Shown piece by piece: positions 17,039 to 26,320 of a DNA stretch of 64,000 nucleotides. Positions within the stretch are counted from its first letter, which is position 1. Every line of letters begins with the position of its first letter. The translations under genes were made by a program, and so were the position numbers. A model generated the notes under the pieces. That model had not been told where the DNA came from. It was given only the letters and a program-made list of their open reading frames with translations, and searched no databases. The stretch is from Bacteroidota bacterium (lineage in GTDB: Bacteria > Bacteroidota > Bacteroidia > UKL13-3): the NCBI GenBank assembly GCA_040388375.1, contig JAZKBU010000005.1, forward strand, positions 416,395 to 480,394, written 5' to 3'.

Positions 17039-17989
17039 CTATTCTACCAGCTTGGCTAACTCACTGATGATAATTTTTTCCATGTTGTTTTCTAAATTAT
17101 CGTAAGTACCTTTTATAAAGGTTAAGCCCGTTATGTTTTGGTATAGTTCTACGTATCTGTCGGTAATGCTATCAATTAAATCGTTTGGAAACAGGGGAGC
17201 ACTTGTTCCTTCTTGCCCTTGAAAACCTTGCGAAATTAACCATTGGCGCACAAACTCTTTCGACAGTTGTCTTTGTTGCTGGTCCTTGGCTTGAATAGCA
17301 TCGTAAGTATCAGCATAAAAGTAGCGTGATGAATCAGGGGTATGGATTTCATCCATAAACATAATTACACCGTCTTTATTGCCAAATTCGTATTTGGTAT
17401 CTACTAAAATTAAACCTTGTGTTTTGGCATAATCAACACCAAATTGATAGAGCTTGTGGGTATAGTTTTCAATTACTTCGTAATCTTGTTCGTTTACCAA
17501 ACCTTGTTTTATAATTTCTTCTTTGCTTATATCCGTATCGTGGCCGCTACTGGCTTTAATAGTTGGCGTTATAATAGGCTTTTCAAATTTGTCGTTTTCG
17601 CGCATGCCATCAGGCATTGGTACTCCGCAAATGCTACGTTTACCGCTTTTATATTCGCGCCATGCATGGCCTGTTAAATAACCCCTGATAACTATTTCTA
17701 CCAAGTAGGGTTTACATTTATGGCCTATGGTAACGTTGCTGTGTGGCGATGAAATTCTCCAGTTAGGCACTACATCTTTGGTAAGGTCGAAAAAGAAAGA
17801 AGCCGTTTGGTTTAATACCTGACCTTTGTATGGAATGGGTTTAGGCATTACTACATCAAAAGCCGATATTCTGTCTGATGCAATCATAACCAGAATGTCA
17901 TCGTTAATATTATATACATCGCGCACTTTGCCGCGATAAAAGTTTTTTTGTTTATGAAAAAAATAGTTTGTAGCTATTAATGCATCCAT
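17039..17989 (-). CDS. purC: Phosphoribosylaminoimidazole-succinocarboxamide (SAICAR) synthase
   Basis: The 316-aa enzyme shows the SAICAR synthase pattern: FYRGKVRDVYNINDDILVMIASDRISAFD at residues 17-45, the nucleotide-binding opening; IVIRGYLTGHAWREYKSG around residue 100; and LVDTKYEFG with MDEIHTPDSSRYF near residues 195-222. It joins CAIR and aspartate using ATP in de novo purine synthesis. The length is that of the longer bacterial/yeast-like form rather than the 240-aa E. coli form. It heads a three-gene minus-strand unit. No purine riboswitch was recognised upstream. Confidence 0.95.
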   Translation of the reverse strand: MDALIATNYFFHKQKNFYRGKVRDVYNINDDILVMIASDRISAFDVVMPKPIPYKGQVLNQTASFFFDLTKDVVPNWRISSPHSNVTIGHKCKPYLVEIVIRGYLTGHAWREYKSGKRSICGVPMPDGMRENDKFEKPIITPTIKASSGHDTDISKEEIIKQGLVNEQDYEVIENYTHKLYQFGVDYAKTQGLILVDTKYEFGNKDGVIMFMDEIHTPDSSRYFYADTYDAIQAKDQQQRQLSKEFVRQWLISQGFQGQEGTSAPLFPNDLIDSITDRYVELYQNITGLTFIKGTYDNLENNMEKIIISELAKLVE

Positions 17990-18317
17990 GGTATTTTAAA
18001 AATATTGAAATGCAATAATACTGCTTTATAAAATTAAACATCGTTAATTATACCAATGTTCAAAAAATTATGGCTCCATTTTAAATTAAAACAATTATAA
18101 CAGTCTTACGTTTAACTAATTGTTAATGTATGCGTTCAATTCGTTTAAGAGGTTGAAACAAACATGTTAACAAAAGCTATATTGTTTCGTATTTTTCAAT
18201 TGTCAGCAGGGTATAAAACAGTGGACAATCAACAGTTTTTTTGTGACTGAAAGGCTGTTCCGGTTTGTATTTGGTGTCAATTATCTTTTAATTTGTTTAC
18301 TAATCTTTACTCAAAAA
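17990..18317. other. Divergent intergenic region between purC and the GH25 gene
   Basis: An AT-rich region of 328 bp that must carry promoters in both directions. An in-frame GTG at 18243 would extend the lysozyme gene by 25 residues, but the ATG at 18318 gives a normal basic-then-hydrophobic N-terminus. No riboswitch-like structure or conserved box was recognised. Confidence 0.4.
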
Positions 18318-19103
18318 ATGAAAAGAAAAAATTTATTGGTCAGTAGTTTTTTAATGATAGCCTTACTGGGCTTGGGTTTTATACTGATTGCTTATCCACC
18401 AGCAAAAGCTGTTTGCAATTCAATTACTGATAGATTGGCTATTACATCGCCAAGTTATCCGGGATTTGGAATTGACTTACCGGAAGACTATGAAGTACAT
18501 GGAATTGATGTAAGCAGGCATCAACGTGATATTGATTGGGAAGCTGTTTCTAATATGTTTCACGATCAGATAGGTATTTCGTTTGCTTTTATAAAAGCGA
18601 CCGAAGGGCGTACTGTTGGTGATGATTACTATGAATACAACTGGAAACAATGCAAAAAAAATAATTTATTACGCGGAGCGTACCATTTTTTTAGGCCACA
18701 TTTAACGGCTGAAGAACAAGCTAATTTCTTTTTCAGTAAAGTAAAATTGGATCAGGAAGATTTACCTCCGGTATTGGATATTGAAATAAAAGGTAGTGCT
18801 ACACCTGCAGTATTAAAAACAAAGGTTAAACGCTGGTTAGTGCTTACCGAAAAACATTATGGTGTAACACCAATTATTTATACCAACTATAGTTTTTACA
18901 AAAACTATTTCTCGGGTAAAGAGTTTGAAAAATATCCGTTTTGGATTGCTCATTACGCTACCAACGATTTAAATGAAAAAACAAAAGAATGGCGCTTTTG
19001 GCAACACCACGATAAAGGCAGAGTGAACGGAATTAGAGGAGGAGTTGACTTTAACGTATTTAAAGGAAGTTATGACGATTTGTTGAAGCTTTGCAAGAAA
19101 TAA
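18318..19103 (+). CDS. GH25-family lysozyme, membrane-anchored or secreted
   Basis: From the ATG at 18318 the product has 261 residues: a basic start MKRKN and a hydrophobic span to about residue 27, then a GH25 barrel. Catalytic-type acidic residues are seen in HGIDVSRHQ (D64) and VLDIEIKG (D154, E156), with YHFFRPHLTAEEQANFF and WQHHDKGRVNGIRGGVDFN typical of the family. GH25 enzymes cleave the beta-1,4 bond between MurNAc and GlcNAc in peptidoglycan. The uncleaved-looking leader suggests periplasmic action while anchored. A strong terminator follows the gene. Bacterial GH25 genes may also be phage-derived, but nothing phage-like surrounds this one. Confidence 0.88.
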   Translation: MKRKNLLVSSFLMIALLGLGFILIAYPPAKAVCNSITDRLAITSPSYPGFGIDLPEDYEVHGIDVSRHQRDIDWEAVSNMFHDQIGISFAFIKATEGRTVGDDYYEYNWKQCKKNNLLRGAYHFFRPHLTAEEQANFFFSKVKLDQEDLPPVLDIEIKGSATPAVLKTKVKRWLVLTEKHYGVTPIIYTNYSFYKNYFSGKEFEKYPFWIAHYATNDLNEKTKEWRFWQHHDKGRVNGIRGGVDFNVFKGSYDDLLKLCKK

Positions 19104-19149
19104 AAATGCTTCTGGCCTCTGGCAACTAGCTTCTAGCTAGATATCAATA

Positions 19150-19189
19150 AAAAAAAACTCGAAAGTGATAAGCTTTCGAGTTTTTTTTA
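19150..19189. terminator. Rho-independent terminator, usable from both strands
   Basis: The arms AAAACTCGAAAG and CTTTCGAGTTTT enclose a 7-nt loop, with a T-run after and an A-run before. It serves the GH25 gene and possibly the convergent gene at 19247. On both sides lie related short sequences built on GGCAACTAGC and GCTAGTTGCC (about 19116-19140 and 19210-19243), a small extra inverted repeat. Confidence 0.85.
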
Positions 19190-19246
19190 TGCCCTGCTTC
19201 GAGCAGCTATAGTTATTTGCTAGTTGCCAGCAGCTAGTTGCCAACC

Positions 19247-20116
19247 TTATTTCATCTTAAAATCCTCCAGCATATTCTTTTGCTTTTCCCATACTTTACC
19301 GTTCCAAAGCATATAATCGTAACTGCCATCAGGAATATAGGTTTCGTACATACCTACATTATCAGCTTTGGGAGGAATAATATTTTCGTAAATTAATAGT
19401 CTGGGTTTTTCTTCATAACGCAAGGTCATGGTGGCTTTGTTGTTAAACTCCCAGATTAAGCGGTGCAAAGGTTGTTTGCCTTTTATATCAAAAATGGGTG
19501 CGCCAAATACGGGTGTATTGTTTTTAAATAATAGCACATCAACTACTTTTTTATTGCTGCGTTCTGTTGCGCCATCCCATCCAAGTAAAGTGTAATAAGT
19601 TCCTTTCTGGTTTTGTGTTTTTATTATTTTGTAATAGATAGCACCGAACCAATGGCTGGCATCGGTTTCTACATAAAACACATTTTCTATGCTGTCACTT
19701 CTGTCTATTAAAGGAAAAAAGTCGGGCATGCCAAATAGTTTCTTTTCCCTTTTTATTTTGTTTGGATTCATTTGTATAACACCAAAATTTCTGAAATGCT
19801 CATCGTTACTGGCTACGTTCCAGGTAATAATCCTGAAATAATCATCGGGCGATTTTACAATGGAAACATTTTTAAGAGAATCAAATGGAAAGAAATAAGA
19901 ATTCTGTACGCGTAAAGTTCGGGCCAATGTTTTAATAAAATTGGTTCCGCAGGTAATGCGCGTGGTTTCGTCAAAACTGGTTACCATCTCTTGCGAAAGG
20001 CCAACCAACCTTAGCTCAGCATCCTTAAGGGTATCAAGCGTTAAAGAGTCAATTTTTTGTGCTTTAACATGACTAACAAACAGAAAAATAATGATTGAAA
20101 AGAGTATGTGTTTCAT
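19247..20116 (-). CDS. Secreted conserved hypothetical protein
   Basis: The 289-aa product (from ATG at 20116) begins with a signal peptide MKHILFSIIIFLFVSHVKAQ. The mature part contains FRIITWNVASNDEHFRNFGVIQMNP, WFGAIYYKIIKTQ and YYTLLGWDGATERSNKKVVDVL, a conserved pattern in Bacteroidota exported proteins without known function. A start at 20125 is also open, but the -7-like motif TACATTTG on the minus strand (20123-20130) covers it, favouring the inner ATG. It is convergent with the GH25 gene and divergent from the PASTA gene. Confidence 0.65.
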   Translation of the reverse strand: MKHILFSIIIFLFVSHVKAQKIDSLTLDTLKDAELRLVGLSQEMVTSFDETTRITCGTNFIKTLARTLRVQNSYFFPFDSLKNVSIVKSPDDYFRIITWNVASNDEHFRNFGVIQMNPNKIKREKKLFGMPDFFPLIDRSDSIENVFYVETDASHWFGAIYYKIIKTQNQKGTYYTLLGWDGATERSNKKVVDVLLFKNNTPVFGAPIFDIKGKQPLHRLIWEFNNKATMTLRYEEKPRLLIYENIIPPKADNVGMYETYIPDGSYDYMLWNGKVWEKQKNMLEDFKMK

Positions 20117-20214
20117 GAGTGGCAAATGTAGTGTTTAAAATAAAAATAAATTGCTGCGTAAAATCTTAACAAATTATAAAAACGTAAAGTAAAAATGGTT
20201 AGTATTGTACAATT

Positions 20215-20955
20215 ATGAAAATGCTAAAATCATTAACAGTAAACGTATTACTAATTTTGTTAACGCTTTATTTGCTAAGCTGGTTAGGTGCTTTTTTGTT
20301 AAGTGGTTATACCCGACACGGACAATCGCTGACACTACCTAATTTAAAAGGTCTTGCTTTTGAAGATGTAGAGAAAATTTTAGCACAAAAAAAACTACGT
20401 TACATTATTACCGATACTGCTTTTATTGATAATATGCCCAAAGGAAGTGTGGTGGAACAAAATCCATCGGCTAATACCAAAGTAAAAGAAGGCCGTTACG
20501 TATATATAACCATTAATTCAAACTCAAGTATAGGCGTGCAAATGCCCAATTTAATTAATAGTTCATTGCGTTTTGCAGAAACCGTATTGTTAGGTGCAGG
20601 TTTACAATTGGGTCGTGTTATTTACAGACCGGATGTAGCACAAGGCGCAGTTTTAGACCAATTATACCACAACCAAAGTATTCAACCCAATGTTAAGGTT
20701 CCCAAAGGTGCCAGCATTGATTTGGTAGTTGGAGACGGCATGGGCTCAAGCATGGTTACTATTCCTGATTTAACCAACTTAACGTTGAACGAAGCACGTG
20801 GCGTACTGGAAAGTAGTATGCTACAAGTTGGAAGCGTTGTGTACGAAGGTAAAAAAGACTCATTGAATGCCACCGTAAAAAGACAATCGCCTGCTTTTGA
20901 AGAAGGGCAAACCATTAAGAGCGGCCAACAGGTTGATTTGTTTTTAGGTGATTAA
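20215..20955 (+). CDS. Membrane-anchored protein with three PASTA domains
   Basis: The 246-aa protein has one N-terminal membrane span (LTVNVLLILLTLYLLSWLGAFLL) and then three PASTA repeats, roughly residues 38-104, 108-173 and 177-246. Each has the PxLxGLxxxxAExxL-like opening (LPNLKGLAFEDVEKIL, MPNLINSSLRFAETVL, IPDLTNLTLNEARGVL) and a central QxPxxxxxVxxG. PASTA domains bind peptidoglycan fragments or beta-lactam-like ligands in kinases and penicillin-binding proteins. Here no kinase or transpeptidase domain is present, so this is a stand-alone periplasmic PASTA protein, probably a cell-wall sensor or scaffold. Confidence 0.88.
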   Translation: MKMLKSLTVNVLLILLTLYLLSWLGAFLLSGYTRHGQSLTLPNLKGLAFEDVEKILAQKKLRYIITDTAFIDNMPKGSVVEQNPSANTKVKEGRYVYITINSNSSIGVQMPNLINSSLRFAETVLLGAGLQLGRVIYRPDVAQGAVLDQLYHNQSIQPNVKVPKGASIDLVVGDGMGSSMVTIPDLTNLTLNEARGVLESSMLQVGSVVYEGKKDSLNATVKRQSPAFEEGQTIKSGQQVDLFLGD

Positions 20956-21010
20956 TGGGACTCGTTTTACAGCTTTCAATAAAATACATTTAATTACGTT
21001 AACACCATTT

Positions 21011-23896
21011 ATGAAATTATATTTATGCTTATTAGCCTGCTTTTTAATTATACAAACCAAAGCGCAGGAAATAGTGCTTCCTTTGGGCAGCAATGTATGG
21101 TTAAACAACCATGCTGATAAAAATGTAGTAGCCAATAACAGTAAACAGTTGGGTAAAGCCGCTACATTAAGTATTCCTTTTACAGAGTATTTTAACGCAC
21201 GGAATTATGCTAAGCCCGATACTTTAAAATGGATGGATAGCAATGTAACCGTTACTAACTTAAACGCTACATTTGACAATAGAGATATCAACGGAACGGT
21301 TTACAGTAAAGGTTTTGCCGATGCTGATGTATTAACTTCCCGTTTAATAAATACAAGCGGAGTTGGCAATGTTTTTATCTATATCAATTATTCAACAGGT
21401 ATTGATTGGCTTACCAACGATTCATTGATACTACAAATAAAAGGCAGTAACGATGTTTGGAAAACAATCTGGAAATCGGCCAATGATACTTTTACCAACC
21501 GCGATGTTTTTGTAAACTTTAGCTTTGTGAATGAGTTTGCAAGTAATAATATCCAATGCAGGTTTATTAACTATTGTCAAACTACCAATGCTATTACTGA
21601 AGATTTCAGGATAAACAAATTTATTATTTCTTATAAAAACATTATACCATTTTACCAATCGTTTAGAAGTTACACGCCATTAACATTTGCCCCTTTAAAT
21701 ACCAACTGGATAGGTTTCTCTACCCAGGTAAGCATTAACGATAGTGCAAAAATGATGTGGGGTAACAGTGTTATTTTTAATTCCATTACACAGTTTAAAG
21801 ACTCAAGCTATAATGGTAACAGTGGTGCTTATGGCAGTGCTGATACCTTAATGTTAAATCCCGTTGATTTAGCAACAGCCAGCGTTTCTGACCAACTGGT
21901 ATTAAGCTTTTGGGTAAGAAGCTTTACGGAGGCACGCAGCAACGACTCCCTTTATTTAGAAACCTTAGATAATTTAGGCAGGTGGCAACGGGCTTGGGCA
22001 GTAAGCAAAATTGATACGCTTTACCAGAAAGTAAGCATTCCTTTAACCGGGCGTTTACGGCATTCCGCTTTTACATTCCGCTTAATTAATAAAGGTACTT
22101 ATACTTTAAACGATACACAAAGTTTTGCGGTGGCTGCTTTAAAAATAACAGCCAAACAAAATTTACCTTTGGTCGAAGATTTTTCAAGTACTACAGGTGT
22201 TTATCCTGATGCGGAGAAATGGATTGATAAAAAAGTATTCATCAATAATAACTTTCCTAAAAACCAGCCTAGTTTAAACGTAGCCACGTTTGACGGATTA
22301 AATGAGAATGGTAATGCGTATAGCAAATTCCCTGTAAAGGGTATAGCTGATATGCTTACCAGTAAAGGCTATAATTTATCAGCCTTTTCTGTTAATGATT
22401 CCATTTATTTAAGTTTTTATTACCAATACCAGTTGCAGGGTACTACGCAACAAATATATCCTGACGATTCGTTGATTTTAGAGTTTAGAAGTTCGCCCAA
22501 TGATGCAGATTCGTTTGATATAGTTTGGAAAAAATCGGCATTGGATACGCTTGGTTACGACACCTTTTACAGGATACTGATTCAGGTGCCTGCTGCTTAT
22601 TTGCATGATGATTTCCAGTTCAGGTTTAAAAACAGGGGAAGCTTAACAGGTAACTTAAGCCAATGGCATGTTGATTATATTAAACTCGATAATGGACGCA
22701 GTCGTTTTGATACCGCTAATTACGATTTGGCTATATCATCAACACCCACATCTATACTCCGTAAATACAGGTCAATGCCTTGGAGCCATTTTACCATGAA
22801 CAAAAATAAGTATACTAACGATACCGTATATTTTAGTGTGTTTAACAATGATAAACGTAACTTTTTGGTTGATTACCGCAGGCAGTTATACGACAACGAA
22901 CAAAGCTTGGTTTTTACCAATAACAAAGCGGCAGGGAGTATTCCTTATCAGGTAAGCAGTAATTTGGTAAGTGATAATCCAACTACTTTAAATAGCAGTT
23001 CAACAGGTTTGGTAAAAACATTCAGAAGCAAAGTAGCAGTAAGCGATAATAACTTTGCTAATAATGATAATATTCCAATCAACGACAGTATCAGTGTAAA
23101 TACCAAGTTCAGCAATTATTTTGCTTACGATGATGGCACAGCCGAAGGAGGTTATGGTATTTATTTAAAAACAAATGCTTCCGTTGCGCTGGCTTACGAT
23201 TTAGAGAAACCAGATACCATTTATGGTGTAGAAATATTTTTTAACCAGGCCGAACAAGATGTAAGCACGCGTAGTTTTGATTTGATGGTTTGGGAAGATA
23301 TTAGCCCCATTAACCAAACAGCTACCAGCGATAAAATCATATACCGCAAAAATGGTTTAAAACCTATTTACAATAACACTATTAATGGCTTTGCTACTAT
23401 TTTATTTGATTCGGCTATTGTAGTTGGACAACGCTTTTTTGTTGGCTGGGAGCAAATAGGCCAGTTTGTATTGAATGTAGGTTTAGATGAAAACTATTAT
23501 GTAGGTAATCAAATATACACCAATCCAAACATGTTTTATAAAACAGATGGCTTTTGGAAACCTACCGAAATTCCAGGTGCTTTAATGATAAGACCATTGT
23601 TAGGTCAGGTAAGAGATTTTCCTGTTTCAATACCGCAAACACCTCAACCAAAAGCAGGTTTTGATTGTGTTATTTATCCAAACCCAACTACTACGGCATT
23701 TACTATTGAAACACTTTACAAAGGCAATTTAACAGTAAGCGTGTTTGATTTAATGGGTAAAGAAATAATGCAAACCAATATGAATAATGGATTGCAAACT
23801 ATTAATTTGCCATCACTAACAAGCGGCATGTATTTGGTACAATTGGTTGATGAAAGCAACGGTACTAAGCTGACTAAAAAACTAATTATTGACTAA
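21011..23896 (+). CDS. Large T9SS type A cargo protein
   Basis: From ATG 21011 the protein has 961 residues with a signal peptide MKLYLCLLACFLIIQTKAQ; an upstream in-frame ATG at 20948 overlaps the PASTA gene and gives no proper leader. The body contains several jelly-roll-like modules with recurring phrases such as SDQLVLSFWVRSF...NDSLYLET and NDSIYLSFYYQYQ, which resemble MAM-like or carbohydrate-binding sandwiches. The C-terminus is a type A sorting domain: IYPNPTTTAFTIET, SVFDLMGKEIMQ, SGMYLVQLVDE and KLIID. It should be secreted by T9SS and probably acts in adhesion or surface binding. No catalytic motif is visible. Confidence 0.88.
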   Translation: MKLYLCLLACFLIIQTKAQEIVLPLGSNVWLNNHADKNVVANNSKQLGKAATLSIPFTEYFNARNYAKPDTLKWMDSNVTVTNLNATFDNRDINGTVYSKGFADADVLTSRLINTSGVGNVFIYINYSTGIDWLTNDSLILQIKGSNDVWKTIWKSANDTFTNRDVFVNFSFVNEFASNNIQCRFINYCQTTNAITEDFRINKFIISYKNIIPFYQSFRSYTPLTFAPLNTNWIGFSTQVSINDSAKMMWGNSVIFNSITQFKDSSYNGNSGAYGSADTLMLNPVDLATASVSDQLVLSFWVRSFTEARSNDSLYLETLDNLGRWQRAWAVSKIDTLYQKVSIPLTGRLRHSAFTFRLINKGTYTLNDTQSFAVAALKITAKQNLPLVEDFSSTTGVYPDAEKWIDKKVFINNNFPKNQPSLNVATFDGLNENGNAYSKFPVKGIADMLTSKGYNLSAFSVNDSIYLSFYYQYQLQGTTQQIYPDDSLILEFRSSPNDADSFDIVWKKSALDTLGYDTFYRILIQVPAAYLHDDFQFRFKNRGSLTGNLSQWHVDYIKLDNGRSRFDTANYDLAISSTPTSILRKYRSMPWSHFTMNKNKYTNDTVYFSVFNNDKRNFLVDYRRQLYDNEQSLVFTNNKAAGSIPYQVSSNLVSDNPTTLNSSSTGLVKTFRSKVAVSDNNFANNDNIPINDSISVNTKFSNYFAYDDGTAEGGYGIYLKTNASVALAYDLEKPDTIYGVEIFFNQAEQDVSTRSFDLMVWEDISPINQTATSDKIIYRKNGLKPIYNNTINGFATILFDSAIVVGQRFFVGWEQIGQFVLNVGLDENYYVGNQIYTNPNMFYKTDGFWKPTEIPGALMIRPLLGQVRDFPVSIPQTPQPKAGFDCVIYPNPTTTAFTIETLYKGNLTVSVFDLMGKEIMQTNMNNGLQTINLPSLTSGMYLVQLVDESNGTKLTKKLIID

Positions 23897-23913
23897 TAAA
23901 TTTTATATAAATT

Positions 23914-24216
23914 ATGACAGATATAACTACAGATGAATTAAAGCAACGTATGGATGCGGGTGAAAAATTAACCATTATTGATGTACGCGAACCCCATGAA
24001 TTTGAAGAGTATAATATTGGAGCTACTTTAATTCCATTGGGCACGTTGCCTGCTAAAGTAGATGAGTTAATGCATTTAAAAGACCAGGAAGTAATAGTAC
24101 ATTGTCGTAGTGGTGCAAGAAGTGCCAATGCCAAAATGTTTTTATTAGATAATGGTTTTAGCAATGTACGCAACTTGTTAGGTGGCATGATGGACTGGAG
24201 AAGTAAATACGAATAG
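23914..24216 (+). CDS. Single-domain rhodanese-like sulfurtransferase
   Basis: The 100-aa protein is one rhodanese domain with IIDVREPHEFEEYNIGATLIP at residues 21-41 and the active-site loop VHCRSGARS, where C64 would carry the persulfide. GlpE-type proteins like this transfer sulfane sulfur to thiols or cyanide in the cytosol. It lies 17 bp after the T9SS cargo gene and 28 bp before the multiheme cytochrome gene on the same strand. No signal peptide is present. Confidence 0.9.
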   Translation: MTDITTDELKQRMDAGEKLTIIDVREPHEFEEYNIGATLIPLGTLPAKVDELMHLKDQEVIVHCRSGARSANAKMFLLDNGFSNVRNLLGGMMDWRSKYE

Positions 24217-24244
24217 TATTGATACAGCTAAAATATTTCGGCTA

Positions 24245-26209
24245 TTGAAATTATTTTATTTTAGAACAAAAATTTTAATCACACTTACCATTATAGCCTG
24301 TGCTGTAATGGTAAGTGTTTTTTGTGGCACAGAGCAAAACACTACAGCCACCAATACCAGCCCTTATTTAAACCACAACGACACCGTAAAGTATGTGGGT
24401 ATGCAACAATGCAGGGCTTGCCACGAAGGTATTTACAAAACATTTATTGAAACAGGTATGGGCAAAAGCTTTGATTTAGCTACCAAGCAAAAATCAAGTG
24501 CTGATTTTTCCAAAAACCATGTGGTGTATGATAAATTTAAAAACCTCTACTACCATCCTTATTGGCAAAACAACAATATGTACATTATGGAGTTTCGTTT
24601 AAAAGGTAAGGATACCGTTTATAAACGAGCCGAAAAGGTGGATTATATTATTGGGTCAGGACAACACACTAATTCCCATTTGATGAACATAAATGGTTAC
24701 GTATATCAAATGCCACTAACGTGGTATGCGCAGGAAAAAAAATGGGATTTACCTCCCGGTTTTGAAGGTGGTAAAAACTCAGGCTTTAACCGCAGTATAG
24801 AGTTTGAATGCATGAGTTGCCACAATGCCATGCCTGCCGTTACTGATTATACGGCCAACCAGTTTGTAAGTGTGCCCAACGGCATTGATTGCGAGCGTTG
24901 TCATGGTCCGGGAGAAGCACATGTAAAAGATAAGCTGGCTAACCATATAGTAGATACCGCACACGAAATAGATTATACCATTGTAAACCCACGCAAACTT
25001 CCGTGGGAACGACAAATAGATGTATGCCAACGTTGCCATTTACAGGGCAATGCCGTTTTAAAACCCGAAAAAACTTTCCGCGATTTTAGACCCGGTATGC
25101 AGTTGAGTGATTTTTGGGATGTATACATGCCTAAACAAAAAGACGGTGATGAAAGTTTAATAATGGCTAGCCACGCGCAGCGTTTGCAGCTGAGCAAATG
25201 TTTTATAGAAGGCAATAAAAATACCAAACAAGGCGACAAAAGTTTTGAAACACTTAACCTAACTTGTATTACTTGTCATAACCCACATGTAAGCGTTAAA
25301 AAAACAGGCACACAAATATTCAATACAGCTTGTATCAATTGCCATAACGAACCACAGGAAACCAAATGTACCGAAACTGAAAAAGTACGTATGGTCAGCA
25401 ATAACAATTGCGTACAATGCCACATGCCTCGCTCTGGTACCATTGATATTCCGCATGTAACCGTGCACGACCATTGGATAAAAAAGCCTGCTAAACAAAC
25501 AGAAATAAAAAGCATTGAAGAGTTTGCAGGTTTGTATTGTATCAACAATAAAAAAACTACAGAGCTATCTCAGGTAAAAGGTTTGATTAATTATGTAGAG
25601 AAATTTGAAGGCAAGCCCGAGGCATTACAGCAAGCTGCCACTTATTTTAAAAACGATTACAAGCAAAACGATTGGCTAGATGCACAAATTCATTTGCATT
25701 ATTTGCAAGCCGATTACAATGCTATTATTGCCAAAGCCTCCTTTATAAAAGTACAGGAACAAACCAGTGCCTGGTTATGTTACAGGGTAGGACAGGCTTT
25801 TCAAAGCAATAACGATTTTGTAAGGGCTGAGTTATTTTACCAAAAAGCAGTTGATTTATCGCCAAGCAGCATTGATTTTATTGATAAGCTGGGGCAGGTG
25901 AAAATTCAATTGAATAAGTTAGAAGAGGCTATAAAAATATTGCAAGGCAACTTGCTTTTCAATGCAAAACAAGCCAATAGTTTAACCAATTTAGGCTTTG
26001 CTTATATTAAGCAGGGCAATACTGCTTTGGCTAAAACCTATTACCAAAAAGCATTGCAACTGAACCCCGACTACGAACAAGCCTTATTTAATTTAGCCGC
26101 TGTTTACAATATGGAAGGCAATACAGCAGAGGCCAAAAAGCTATTGCAACAAATTATGCAATTAAACCCGGGCAATACACAGGTAAAACAGCTATTGAAA
26201 ACCCTTTAA
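24245..26209 (+). CDS. Seven-CXXCH multiheme cytochrome c with C-terminal TPR domain
   Basis: The frame opens with TTG at 24245, giving a hydrophobic export leader (ILITLTIIACAVMVSVFCG). Seven heme-binding CXXCH motifs follow in the first 410 residues: CRACH, CMSCH, CERCH, CQRCH, CITCH, CINCH and CVQCH. From about residue 500 to the end there are tetratricopeptide-like helices (FVRAELFYQKAVDLSPSS, ALAKTYYQKALQLNPDYE, AEAKKLLQQIMQLNPGN). This resembles cytochrome c554-like multiheme proteins carrying TPRs. It should act in the periplasm in electron transfer, with the TPRs binding a partner. The redox partner and substrate are unknown. The TTG start is the least certain part. Confidence 0.85.
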   Translation: MKLFYFRTKILITLTIIACAVMVSVFCGTEQNTTATNTSPYLNHNDTVKYVGMQQCRACHEGIYKTFIETGMGKSFDLATKQKSSADFSKNHVVYDKFKNLYYHPYWQNNNMYIMEFRLKGKDTVYKRAEKVDYIIGSGQHTNSHLMNINGYVYQMPLTWYAQEKKWDLPPGFEGGKNSGFNRSIEFECMSCHNAMPAVTDYTANQFVSVPNGIDCERCHGPGEAHVKDKLANHIVDTAHEIDYTIVNPRKLPWERQIDVCQRCHLQGNAVLKPEKTFRDFRPGMQLSDFWDVYMPKQKDGDESLIMASHAQRLQLSKCFIEGNKNTKQGDKSFETLNLTCITCHNPHVSVKKTGTQIFNTACINCHNEPQETKCTETEKVRMVSNNNCVQCHMPRSGTIDIPHVTVHDHWIKKPAKQTEIKSIEEFAGLYCINNKKTTELSQVKGLINYVEKFEGKPEALQQAATYFKNDYKQNDWLDAQIHLHYLQADYNAIIAKASFIKVQEQTSAWLCYRVGQAFQSNNDFVRAELFYQKAVDLSPSSIDFIDKLGQVKIQLNKLEEAIKILQGNLLFNAKQANSLTNLGFAYIKQGNTALAKTYYQKALQLNPDYEQALFNLAAVYNMEGNTAEAKKLLQQIMQLNPGNTQVKQLLKTL

Positions 26210-26253
26210 TAACCCCACTTTTTATTGGTTTGGCTAAATAATAGCACGCTTAA

Positions 26254-26283
26254 TTGTGTACTGTGTTAATTGGCTTATATTTG
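26254..26283 (+). promoter_or_regulatory. Bacteroidota-type promoter for prfC
   Basis: TTG at 26254-26256 (-33 element), a 19-nt spacer, and TATATTTG at 26276-26283 (-7 element, consensus TAnnTTTG). This predicts a start near 26289 and a leader of about 30 nt before the ATG at 26321. The same elements and spacing recur at 53633-53662. Confidence 0.6.
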
Positions 26284-26320
26284 CCGCTTATTTTTAGTTA
26301 AAAAGCGGTAAAAGCAATTT

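Noticed and set aside
17990..18317. Purine riboswitch upstream of purC
   Set aside because: No conserved three-way junction sequence could be recognised.
20948..21010. Upstream start for the T9SS cargo gene
   Set aside because: It overlaps the PASTA gene and would put 21 residues in front of a clean signal peptide.
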